From positions 27,432,791-27,496,790 of the forward strand of contig CM036774.1 in the NCBI GenBank assembly GCA_020796225.1: 64,000 nucleotides of DNA, given 5' to 3'. Numbering within the stretch: the first letter of the stretch is position 1; each line of letters starts with the position of its first letter. Shown here one piece after another: positions 1 through 12,900 of this stretch. Position numbers and translations under genes: made by a program. A model generated the notes under the pieces. It saw only the letters and a list, made by a program, of their open reading frames with translations, was not told the origin of the DNA and ran no database searches. This stretch comes from Arion vulgaris. Taxonomy: Eukaryota; Mollusca; Gastropoda; Stylommatophora; Arionidae.

Positions 1-135
1 AACCAGTTAGTAATAGTTGTCAGTAGAGCTATCAATGTAGATTAGAAAGTATAAACTTTGCTGTCTAGTATAACCAGTTAGTAATAGTTGTCAGTAGAGC
101 TATCAATGTAGATTAGAAAGTATTGCTGTCTAGCA
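1..135. repeat. 71-bp direct repeat at window edge
   Basis: Two copies of a 71-bp unit starting AACCAGTTAGTAATAG (at 1 and 72). The array probably extends left of the window. Confidence 0.85.
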
Positions 136-204
136 CACAGTACAGAGTTGTCCTCCCGTGACACTAGTATCACTCATATTCATTTACTGTCACTTAGTAG
201 AATG

Positions 205-790
205 CATGCTGGAATTTTGTTGGAATTATTTCAAAGAATAACTAACAAAATCTACACAGATGCAATAAAGCAAATCAGATCATAGGACAAATGGCACCAA
301 TTTTGAAATGCAAACATGTCACCATGAACACTAAAAAAGCATTGTTCAACAGAACCTTTCTTCCAATATTTTGCTATCAGTGCCAAATCTGGACACTGAC
401 ATCAAACAATAGAAGAAAACTTAGTCACGACAGATATGAAGTATCTGCACAGAATGCTAGGAGTAACAAGAAGAGACCAGATTAGAAATAAAGACATCAT
501 GAAAAACGTAGGTACAACATCAGTACTGAACTTCATGAAGAAACAACAAATTAAATGGTTCTGCCACATAAGCAGATTACCAACAGACAGTGCACCACAC
601 AGGGTAATGTTTCTCGATACAGTGGATACAGTGGATACAGTGGATACAGTGGATACAAAGCAAAAGGCAGATCATGCAATAGGTGGACTCCAGAAATAAC
701 AAGGCGACAAAAAACACTGTTTATGAAGCGCATACAGAAGTCAGTTCTAGAAATCTCTTCTTATCATGATGATGTGAGGCATAACAGGAT
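205..790 (+). pseudogene. Decayed LINE reverse-transcriptase C-terminal fragment
   Basis: Two frames encode KCKHVTMNTKKALFNRTFLP / YQCQIWTL and then MLGVTRRDQIRNKDIM / QQIKWFCHISRLP. This is the C-terminal region of RTE-like LINE polyproteins (the WTL... rRDrIRN... KWxGHisR pattern). A frameshift separates the halves near 480. A second, worse copy is at 36180-36700. Here a 9-bp GATACAGTG unit (617-655) is repeated four times, against one in the other copy. Confidence 0.75.
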
Positions 791-863
791 TAGAGTAAAG
801 AAAGAAATAAGTTCTGTTCTGTTTTTGAAGTGTGTTATATATTGTTATTATTTCCATTTTCAG

Positions 864-938
864 TTCCTGACGGAGATTCTACGCTGGAGGTCTATAACCA
901 CACCTGATCATGTTCTCTTCACAATTCTAAACTCTAGG
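864..938 (+). CDS. DIP2: DIP2 exon A (FLTEILRW...FTILNSR)
   Basis: Twenty-five codons, phase 0 at both ends. It follows the acceptor TTTTCAG and is followed by GTAAGT at 939. It encodes FLTEILRWRSITTPDHVLF and TILNSR, matching the start of the second FAAL-like domain. The last 48 bp of this exon, with the donor, are copied seven times downstream (see the 939-1790 array). Confidence 0.92.
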
Positions 939-3900
939 GTAAGTATTTACTACTTCTTCTGTTGGTGTTAGAGCTATAACCACACCTGATCATGTTCTCT
1001 TCACAATACTAAACTCTAGGGTGAGTATTTACTACTTCTTCTGTTGGTGTTAGAGCTATAACTACACCTGATCATGTTCTCTTCACAATACTAAACTCTA
1101 GGGTGAGTATTTACTACTTCTTCTGTTGGTGTTAGAGCTATAACTACACCTGATCATGTTCTCTTCACAATACTAAACTCTAGGGTGAGTATTTACTACT
1201 TCTTCTGTTGGTGTTAGAGCTATAACCACACCTGATCATGTTCTCTTCACAATACTAAACTCTAGGGTGAGTATTTACTGCTGCTGTTGTTGTTAGAACT
1301 ATAACTACACCTGATCATGTTCTCTTCACAATACTAAACTCTAGGGTAAGTATTTACTACTTCTTCTGTTGTTGTTAGAGCTATAACTACACCTGATCAT
1401 GTCCTCTTCACAATACTAAACTCTAGGGTAAGTACAGGGTGTTCAACTTAAAAGCAGCCCCAGTGATAAATAGAAATTTGCCAGGTACGCATTGCATCTC
1501 GTCTATTTACTATTTAAACCAGTTCTGACTAGCTTGTCCTACGTCACATTTGTTCATCACCCTTCCCCTACAATTACACACCATCACACAACCTTGACCT
1601 ATACTACGTCATAACTGAACCTTCTCATTTCCATACATATATGCCAGATTAGCTCCATTCACAGGCTGCTTTTAAGTTGAACACCCTGTATTTACTACTT
1701 CTGTTGTTGTTAGAGCTATAACCACACCTGATCATGTTCTCTTCACAATACTAAACTCTAGGGTAAGTATTTACTACTTCTTCTGTTGTTCTGTCATTAG
1801 TTGTTGTTGGTACCACTCAATGGTGAGTATTTACTGCTGCTGTTGTTCTATCATTAGTTGTTACTGGTACCACTCAAAGGTGAGTATTTACTGCTGCTGT
1901 TGTTCTATCATTAGTTGTTACTGGTACCACTCAAGGGTGAGTATTTACTGCTGCTGTTGTTCTGTCATTAGTTGTTGCTAGTACCACTCAAGGGTGAGTA
2001 TTTACTGCTGCTGTTGTTCTATCCTTAGTTGTTACTGGTACCACTCAAAGGTGAGTATTTACTGCTGCTGTTGTTCTATCATTAGTTGTTGCTAGTACCA
2101 CTCAAGGGTGAGTATTTACTGCTGCTGTTGTTCTATCATTAGTTGTTACTGGTACCACTCAAAGGTGAGTATTTACTGCTGCTGTTGTTCTATCATTAGT
2201 TGTTACTGGCTAGATGAAGAAATACCACTCTAGAGACATTATGAGAACAGTCATCTCTGGGACTCAAGTAGTAGTATATCTCTTGTGCAACATCGCTTTC
2301 ATCACAGCTCACTTGAAAAACTCTCTCTGTCTCTAGCAAGTTCTCCCGCCGTATCCATATTAATGTTCAAGGTTTCTTTGTTATCCTGCTGCCACCTTCA
2401 TCTTGGTCTTCCGCTGCCTCATAATCCAGAAGTTTAGGACGTTCTCTTTTCCATTTTCCTTGCATGTTCCACTCAAGTGCTTGTCTAGTGGAACTCAACT
2501 GTTTTCTGTGGGGTATACCCAAGCCATCGCTGTTTTTAAAATCTTTTCTTTGGAAGAACTCTACCATGAGAACAATGATAGTGATAGAATCATGAAATTT
2601 ATAATTCAGTTTCCATTTGGAATATCTTCATTGCACTCGGACATGTCCATAGGTGCTCCAATCTCCTTGCAATATCTCAACAGCGTCCAGTGACTGACAG
2701 CACCAGTTCAATTTTGATTGATGAGCCTACTCTTATACCACCTGTTGTGCTGTTCTTTTCTGCCTCTCAATCTTCAATCCCAGCTCTACAATCTAGTTGA
2801 CATGGATTTGTTTAAATAAATTATCATTGCGATACAGTCAAGAGAGTGTTCAGAATGTCAGCTCTATCTGTTAGCTGGCCCCCTGATATGAAATTCTAAT
2901 ATCTTCCTGTAACATAATCTTATATTTTATTGTTTCGTAGATGAGCAAATATTTGATGTTTATTGTTTGACGAGATGAGCAAATATTATGATGTTTATTG
3001 TTTGACGAGATCAGCAAATATTTGATAATTGATATTAACGGATGTCTGGAAATGTGATCTTGTAGAACCAAGCTGCTTCCAGCTACAACTGTTTACAGCT
3101 ACACAAGAGAGCAGAGAAGATTGGATGTCTTCTAATGGAGAAGGGCAGACTGAACACTGGTGATCACGTTGCTTTAGTCTTCCACCCAGGTATGAGCTTA
3201 CACTTTATCCCTACACAGTTTACTGAACGGTTTGTGTTCATGTCTCTTCTGAGATTATTTGTTCATCTTAATTTAGTTGGTTATTAGAGATGAAGTTCAG
3301 AGAGAGAGGGAGATGGAAGAGTCAGGGAGAGAGATATAGTTCTCTGTGTTGTGACAAGAGTTGAGACATGGACAGAGAGAGATTTATAATTCTCTGTGTT
3401 GTGACAACAGTTGAGACGTAGACAGAGATTTATAATTCTCTGTGTTGTGACAACAGTTGAGACATAGACAGAGATTTATAATTCTCTGTGTTGTGACAAC
3501 AGTTGAGACGTAGACAGAGATTTATAATTCTTGTGTTGTGACAAGAGTTGAGACATGGACAGAGAGAGATTTATAATTCTTGTGTTGTGACAAGAGTTGA
3601 GACATGGACAGAGAGAGATTTATAATTCTCTATGTTGTGAGCAAAGTATAAAACAACTAGAGAAAGTATATACAAAATATTGTGTTGTGACTTGGCAAGT
3701 TGAATGCAAGAATAGATTAGACAAGGAGAAGGAAAGGAAGACAGGATGAAAGATTGTGAAAGGGAGTTTGTGTAAACTATATTATTTCTCTGTGTTCTTA
3801 CAAACATTGAGACCTGGGAGGGAGGCAATGAGACATTGAAGGAGGAGGAATGAGACATTGAAGGAGGGAGGCAGTGGGATGAAGATATAATACTCTCTGT

Positions 3901-6900
3901 TATACTATATTCCTGTTGTTATATATAGAGGAGTAAACCTTGACCACAAATCTGGAGGGGAAAAACCCTAAGACAGTTGATGGTTATGTGTGTGTGTCTA
4001 TCCATTCCATCTTCTGGCATCCCCTGCAAACCCTGCTTGATTCCAAACATATGGACTGTCTTTGTTGTGTATGAAACAGTAAGGTAGAGAAGGGGTTTGT
4101 GCAAAATAGGCAAGACACATTCCCCATGTTAACTTCTCAGGCTAGACATAAATGTAAAGGACGCTTCATCTTTGCTTTAGACTCGAACACAACACAGGAA
4201 GCAATAGCCGCGGGTTGTAAGTAGTCCCAAATTGGCGAAGGGAAGAGCGACCTGGTTTGCTTTCACCGACGGGAGTAGCTATTCAGCTGCACTTGTCATC
4301 TACCGCCCACCTTAAACTAGGCATCCCCTAGTCAGTAAGTTGCTTACCCACCACATTTGCCTTGTAGGGTGCACACTTAAACTAGGCAGCCCGTAGTCAG
4401 TAAGTTGCTTACCCACCACATCTGCCTTGTAGGGTGCACACTTAAACTAGACATCCCCTAGTCAGTAAGTTGCTTACCCACCACATCTGCCTTGTAGGGT
4501 GCACACTTAAACTAGGCAGCCCCTAGTCAGTAAGTTGCTTACCCACCACATCTGCCTTGTAGGGTGCACACTTAAACTAGGCAGCCCCTAGTCAGTAAGT
4601 TGCTTACCCACCACATCTGCCTTGTAGGGTGCACACTTAAACTAGGCAGCCCCTAGTCAGTAAGTTGCTTACCCACCACATCTGCCTTGTAGGTGCACAC
4701 TAAACTAGGCAGCCCCTAGTCAGTAAGTTGCTTACCCACCACGTCTGCCTTGTAGGGTGCACACTTAAACTAGGCAGCCCCTAGTCAGTAAGTTGCTTAC
4801 CCACCACGTCTGCCTTGTAGGGTGCACACTTAAACTAGGCAGCCCGTAGTCAGTAAGTTGCTTACCCACCACATCTGCCTTGTAGGGTGCACACTTAAAC
4901 TAGGCAGCCCCTAGTCAGTAAGTTGCTGACCCACCACATCTGCCTTATAGGGTGCACACTTAAACTAGGCAGCCCGTAGTCAGTAAGTTGCTTACCCACC
5001 ACATCTATTTGCCTTGTAGGGTACACACTTAAACTAGACAACCCCTAGTCAGTAAGTTGCTGACCCACCACATGTCTGCCTTGTAGGGTACACAGTGATA
5101 GAATAAAAGTAAAAAAGCAGGTGTAAAACTTTGAAACTAGAAACAAGAAAAAAACCATCTTAGATTTGACACATGGAATGTAAAGACCTTGTGTCTCGGA
5201 CTTGAAATTCAGTTGTCATAGACAGAGAACTCTAGAGACTGCAGGTGGATATAGTTGCGATACAGGAAACCAGGCTCCCAGATTTGACACATGAAACGTA
5301 AGGACATTGTGTCTCGGACTTGACAACTTAGATCCATCAGAAATAAAAGACATCAGAAATTCAGTTGTCATAGACAGAGAACTCTAGAGACTGCAGGTGG
5401 ATATAGTTGCGCTACAGGAAACCAGGCTCCCAGATTTGACACATGGAACGTAAGGACATTGTGTCTCGGACTTGACAACATAGACATATCAGAAATAAAA
5501 GACAGAAATTCAGTGTCATAGACAGAGAACTCTAACAGAGGACTGCAGGTGGATATAGTTGCACTACAGGTAACCAGGCTCCAAGATTGCGGTTCAGTGA
5601 AAGAAAATAAAGTACACATTCTTCTGGCATGGCCTAGGCATAGATCAACCTAGACTATATGGAGTCAGCTTTGCTGTGCACAATAGACTTGTGAAAGCTA
5701 TTCATACACCAGTAGCTGCATCAGAGCGAATAATATCCCTTCGACTATGTAAAAGATGGACTTCTAAACATTATATGTGTCTACGCACCAACTGTCTACG
5801 CACCAACACTAGCAGCATCTGCAGAAGACAAGTTCTATGACTCATTACAGAACACCATTGTTAACTCAATTCTAGTGGTTAGGCAAGTGTATATTCATCA
5901 TCATCAGGTGCCATCTCCACATCGAAGGTTGGCTGAAATGAATCTCCAGCATCCTTTGTCTTTCGCCTTAGTGTTGCACACTGCCAGACTGTAACCTGTC
6001 CATTTCTTAAAGTTTCCTCCCACTTATCTCTCAGTCTTCCTCTTGCTCTCCCCCCCTCAACTTTCCCCTCTAGTAAATATTTTATCATGGTGTCATGTCT
6101 TTTTATGTGCCCAAAATACTTTACTTGTCTGAATTTTATTTCTCTTAATAATTGTTTCTTCATGCCTAGCCTTCCTAAAACTTGTTTGTTTGTCTGTTTT
6201 TCTGTCCATGTAGTGTATATTATAGGTAACTGAAATGCATGCATAGAATGTGTTCACCAGTCATATGATACTATGTCCATATGCTATATTTGATATACTA
6301 TAATAATAATTCCTCTCGTACCGTTATACGTTATATAGGGCCTGCAAGTAATTTCTCCATACCGCTCTATCCTGGGCAACTCGCTCAATCTCCTCCATGG
6401 AACTGAGACCGATATTTCCTGCCTCTCTCAGCAAAGTTCGCTCAGGGTCTCCTTAGGTCGACCTCTCTTTCTTGAACTCTGCATCCCACTTCAATGCCTG
6501 CTTTGATATTCGTTGATCATTTCTCCTCAAGGTGTGCCCAACATATCTCCATCTTCTCTTTCTTATAACAGTTGTCACTAGTGGTTGACCAGACATGTCT
6601 CTGATTTCATCAATTCTCCTGAATTCGTTCCATTTTATATTCATTATTTTTCACAGACATCTATTTTCAAATGCATTCAACTTGCTTTCTATATCTTTAG
6701 TCATTTTCCAACTCACGCTGACATATGTTAGGATTGATACAACATTTGAATTGAAAATTTGTAATTTAGTTTTAATACTATATAACTTGCAGTTCCATAT
6801 TTTATTTAGACTTTTAAAAGCTGATGTTGCTTTGCCAATTCGTATCATAATTTCTTTTTAACATTTCCTGTGCAATCAAAATTGCTACCCAAATAGGTGA

Positions 6901-9900
6901 ACTGCTCTGTTATTTTTATCATTTTAGATTCCAGTGTGATATCTGCATTACTTGCCATAGGTGTCTTCATTATATTTGTTTTTTCATAGCTTATCTGCGG
7001 TCCAACTTTTGATGCTATAGATGACAAGGTGTCTGTTTTTCTTTGCATATCTTGGTTTTTCTACTTAACAAGGCAATATCATCTGCAAAATCCAAATCTT
7101 CTAGTTGACTATTTTCCACCCAATCGATGCCAGTTTCACACCTGCAACATTTTCGCATCACCCAGTCAATGGCCACTCCAAACAATAGCCCTTAGTATAC
7201 TATACCCTTTCATATAATATGATACTATACTCCTTGTGTTATATAGTTACTACATGCCTATGATACTTGGTTGTCTAACTTGTCTTTTTGTAGGTGTAGA
7301 ACTGGTCTCAGCATTCTATGGCTGCTTGTATGTTGGTAAGTTTGTCAACTGTCTTGTCTTGTCATAAGATTTTCTCATCATTATGTCAGTTATTTCCTTA
7401 TTTTAGTATTGACCTGTGTGCTTGTAATATTAGTACTAGCACAGGTCAATCATACCTACTTTGTGTGATTGAACCAAACATGGACAATGAAAAAAGTACA
7501 GTCGCAAACAATAAAAATTACATGTGTTATGATGTCTATGAAAAGTTACCAACAACACCAGAAAGAAGGTCACCAACATCAGCATAAGAAAGTTGGCACA
7601 GAACCGTGCTTGAATTACATTGAGAAACAAAGAATGAAGTTGTTTGGCCACTTAATACGAATGCAACCAAACTCCAAACAATACAGTCTTCTACAACAGA
7701 AAGTCAGAAAGAAGGTGAGAGGAAGACCATGAAAAATATGGATAGATGGCGTAACAGAATCATGTCAAATAGCAAAATAACTATCACCCAAGCCACTAGA
7801 ACATCGCAAGACAAAAACAGAAAACCACAACATTGGGCAACAACCTGGTAGCAATGTGATGACACTGGGCAACAACCTGGTAGCAATGTGATGACACTGG
7901 GCAACAACCTGGTAGCAGTGTGATGACACTGGGCAACAACCTGGTAGCAGTTTGATGACACTGGGCAACAACCTGGTAGCAATGTGATGACACTGGGCAA
8001 CAACCTGGTAGCAGTGTGACGAGACTGGGCAACAACCTGGTAGCAGTGTGACGACAAAAGAAGAAGAAGAACTAATAGTAAGTTACCTGTGTTAGTACTA
8101 ATAGTAAGTTACCTGTGTTAGTACTAATAGTAAGTTACTTGTGTTAGTACTAATAGTAACTTACCTGTGTTAGTACTAATAGTAAGTTACGTGTTAGTAC
8201 TAATAGTAAATTACCTGTGCTAGTACTAATAGTAACTTACCTGTGTTAGTACTAATAGTAAGTTACCTGTGTTAGTACTAATAGTAACTTACCTGTGTTA
8301 GTACTATAGTCTGTCCATTAATTCGTGAGCACGTTTGAAATTGATTTTCTCGAAAACTACCTGTTGGATCTCAGTGATTTTTTGTAAGCAGCCTTAGAAT
8401 ATCCATGACGCTAGAGAAATATTTTTTCCAAGAAAATTTGATGTAGTTTGAAATATTTCTTCTTCAGGTTATATTAAAATCAACCTCACCGGATTGTACA
8501 CAATAGTAACAGATCTACGGTACACAGGCGCGTTGTTCTAAAAATACATTATGGTAACATAGAAATATCGTGAGCATACAACAATTTCACGAAATCCGTG
8601 CACCTAACCAGTCGACTTTGAAAGCGGAAAGCATATGACGTTATAATTGGGATCCCGTTGTATAGTCATAGGTGTATCTCGCTATTTGTATGAAGCTATT
8701 GTATCATATTTGTTGGCTTATCAAAACTGACATTGATATCACATTCATAATGAGTCTGAAGTGCACATTTATAACAATGCAGAAGGTTACAGTTTTACTA
8801 TACCAACACTTCCGTAGGGAATCTAAGAGAGTCATCTATATTGCGATATTCATAACCCTGAGAAAGCGACGCAACTGGCGCTTGGTCTGAATAGAGAATC
8901 CTTTTCCGATGGATTAAACAGGACACAAAGTGCACTAATGTCAAGCAAGGACGGAAAAGAACAATTGACGACTTTGACATAGATGTCATAAGACGGAGCT
9001 CTTGAAAATGTTTGCGACAAATCAACTTGTTACTCTCAGGAAACTGAAATTAAAACTGCAATCAGATTGCAGCATAGACATTTCTAAAAGTACTCTATGA
9101 AAAATTGTAAGAGCCGACGGCTTCACCTTCAGAAAAACTATAGGCGGCAGGAATATTATTTGTGAAAGCCACATTTAATTGCTGCCAGTAAATACCTGAG
9201 GCAGATCCGTGACGCGGAGGCAAGACTATGATATTGTATATTGGGACGAATCCTGGGTCAATGCTCACCACACCAATGCTAAAGAATGGCAATCAGTAGA
9301 CGGTGAACAGAAAAGAAAAATACCAAGCAGCAAAGGCCAGCGTATTATACTAACACATGCAGGAAGTAGTGAAGAAGGTCTTGTCCATGGCGCTGGACTT
9401 ATTTTCCAATCAAAAGTACCGACGGTAGGGACTACCACACAGAAATGAATGGACATATTTTCAGGCACTGGATGGAGAAAGATCTACTTTCAATTCTAAA
9501 CAGACCATCATGCTTGGTAATGGATAATGCATCCTATCACAACGCAGTATCAGCGGAAGACAAAGTACCAACTGCATCAAATACAAAGATCAAATTAGGA
9601 CTTGGCTTGCTAAGGAAAATGTCAGCTCGATGATACATATTTGAAACCGAGTTGTTGCACCTGGTGAGGATGACAAATAAGACAAAGGTGTTTCATATTG
9701 ACAAAATCATTGCGGAATACGGCCACACGTCTTTGCGACTACCTCCATATCATGCTCAATCCGATAGAGCTTGTCTGGGCTAAAGTAAAAGGGCAAGTTG
9801 CCGAACAGAACAGGGCGTTTAAAATGTGTGATGTTGAAGTTCTGACACGTGAGTCCTTCTCAATGATAGACATGCAGTTCTGGAAGAAGTGTGTTGAACA

Positions 9901-12900
9901 TGTGCTCCGAGAGGAAGGCAGTACTGGCATCGAGATGGATTACAATTTGTCCAGCCAGTAACAATTATCAACCTCATGGAATCGTCAGATTCGGGATGAT
10001 ACAAATCATATTTTGATTACAGACTGAGAAATAGCAACGTATACATTTCCATATTCAAATCGTCTACCATCATACAATTTGTGGTGAAGTTAAGACACCC
10101 TGGGGTCTAATGGTGACCGAAGGGAGGACTAACTGTTGCATATTGTATCCAAGTTCACGATTGCACATAAAGGCAACACACTTAATTACTTGACCTATCA
10201 AGTTAATATGGAGATACACCTATGAATAGAATTGACATGGACAAATTCTAGGGATACTGTAAAATCTAAAATTTGAGCGCCCGTATTTGCAATTGTCATA
10301 AAAGATCAAAGGAATTCGCGGATGTGCAAAATCCGTAGCATCTATGGACTACTGGTTAGCTTTATTTTAGCGTCATGGATATTCTAAGGCTGCATGCAAA
10401 AATCACTGAGATCCAACAGGTAGTTTTTTAGAAAATCAATTTCAAACGTGCTCACGAATTAATGGACAGACTATAATTAGTAACTTACCTGTGTTAGTAC
10501 TAATAGTAAGTTACCTGTGTTAGTACTAATAGTAACTTACCTGTGTTAGTACTAATAGTAACTTACCTGTGTTAGTACTAATAGTAACTTACCTGTGTTA
10601 GTACTAATAGTAAGTTACCTGTGTTAGTACTAATAGTAACTTACCTGTGTTAGTAGATGTACATTTCTAAAATGTACCTGGTGTATCTGAATGTCAGCTA
10701 AAGTCCACTCTTGGATCTCGTTGATCTCCTGACTGTATTATTGTTGTCACTTGTAGGTTGTGTACCAGTAACCATCAGACCACCGCACCCACAAAATGTG
10801 GCCTCCACGCTGCCTACTGTCCGTATGATTGTTGAGGTCAGCAAGTCTGTGGCCATACTCACCAACAGCGCAGTCATCAGACTCCTTAAGACAAAGGTAA
10901 GAAGTCAACTAGTGTCTCAGGAAAAGATGCTTTTGTTTTGTTAGTCAGAAGATGGTTAGATGGTGTAGCAGAATCCTGTGAAAGAGCAAAAATAACAATC
11001 ACACAAGCCACCAGAACAACGCAAGACAAAAACAGGAAACCACGACACTGGACAACAACCCGGTAGCAGTGTGACGACACTGGCAACAACCCGGTAGCAG
11101 TGTGACGACACTGGACAACAACTCGGTAGCAGTGTGACGACAAAAGAAGAAGAAGAAGTCAGAAGTTTATTTCAGTTATGTAATGCAGGTAGATAGAATG
11201 TAGGATACAGATTAGTACAATAGAGATGGTGAGATAGTCACAATGACAAAACATAAATATATATGATATGTTTATCCTATAAGTAGTGTTCTAGAAAATG
11301 AGAAAAGGCAACAACTCACTGTCAATTGAGATGAGAATGAGAGTTAATCAGTGCTACATAGAACCAATACTGATACACGGATGCCAGTCATGGCCAGTAA
11401 ACAGATAGAAAAATCTCTGAGGGCCACAGAGATGTGGTTTTACAAAAGAATGATGAGAATCTCATGGACTGCTAAAATGATGAATGTGGAGGTGTTGAAT
11501 GAGATCAAGACACAGACAGAAAACTTATCATCAATATAAGAAAGAGGCAGTCATCATTTTCAGACATATGATGAGGAGGGGAAGCTTAGACCACAGTGTG
11601 ACAACTGATAAAAATTGAGGTTAGACGAGACAAAGACAGGAAACTTTGGACAGCCTGACTTTCTTGCATGGAAGAGACAGCTGTTAAATAGTTATGTCAT
11701 AAAAGGCTCAGATCACATACAAAGGTTATCAAGTGGTCGATATGGATCGTTGAAGAAAGAAGAAGAAGAAGAAGAAGAAGAAGAAGAAGAAAGCTCTGTT
11801 TATTTACATTGGTAAAATATTTTGAAATAAGAAAATACAAATGCAAAATTATTTCAGTTTCAGTTTGGAATATCTTCATTGCACTCGGACATGTCCATAG
11901 GTGCTTCGATCTCCTTCGCAATATCTCCAACAGCGTCCAGCGACTGATCGTACCAGTTCTATTTTGATTGATGAGCCGACTCGTATACCTGTTGTACCGT
12001 TCTTTTCTTGCCACACCAATCTTCAAACCCAGCTCTCTCAATCTAGTAGTTGATATGGATTGGTTTAGATAATCTTTTCTGCGGCCACGCTCTATGAGGG
12101 CGTTCATGATGTCAGCTCTGTCCATTGGCTGGCCCTCTGATATGGCGGCAGAGCCAGCCAGCCTGTCTGCTCTCTCATTGCCAACGACACCCATGTGCCC
12201 CGGAACAAAGACAAAACTAATGCTGCAAATTGTTGACGCCTGTAGTGATTCAGTCCATTGCCTGCGCACCGAACCGGCCACCACCTTTCGGATCATACTC
12301 AATGAGTCACTCAGAATGCACGCATGAGTGTAATTTTATGACTCTAGCCAGAGTAGTGCATTGGTCACCGCAAAATTATTTATAGTAAGGAAATAAAACA
12401 ACAAATTTGTCACTTACCACTCAATTTAAATATATTCGATACATATTGTGAGCGTCTGTAGTTCAAGTGGTAGTGAGCTCGATCACAAGCCCAAGCGTAC
12501 CGGGTTCAAACCCCACGGTGGGCAAGACTGGAAGCAAATTGTTTCTGTGGGATTTTACACAAAGGTAAAAAGACCTCACGTTCAGAATGCAATAGCAAAC
12601 TACTGAACATGTAAGTGGGGCCTAGAAAATCAACGACTCGTTTACTGTGGTTGATGGCTACGTCCTGTAAAGGATATGCCACGATTTTCATTTCATACAT
12701 ATTTAAAGAAACTGTCATTACTGCTTGTAGTACCGCTTTGTAGGGCAGTGTAGGACAGGTGGGACGAGTGCCTGAGGAATTTAATGGCTGCATGGCTAGT
12801 GCAGTCACCGCAAAGCTGTTCAGGTTAAGATTTTTTCATTTATGCCTACAACAGGGAAAAAATCCTTGGCCTTACTGTGATTTGAACTCAGGTCTCCTGC

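Noticed and set aside
12460..12530. Functional tRNA gene
   Set aside because: A- and B-box-like sequences are present but no acceptor stem pairs and the sequence continues as a dispersed SINE; the same holds at 34560-34735 and 43311.
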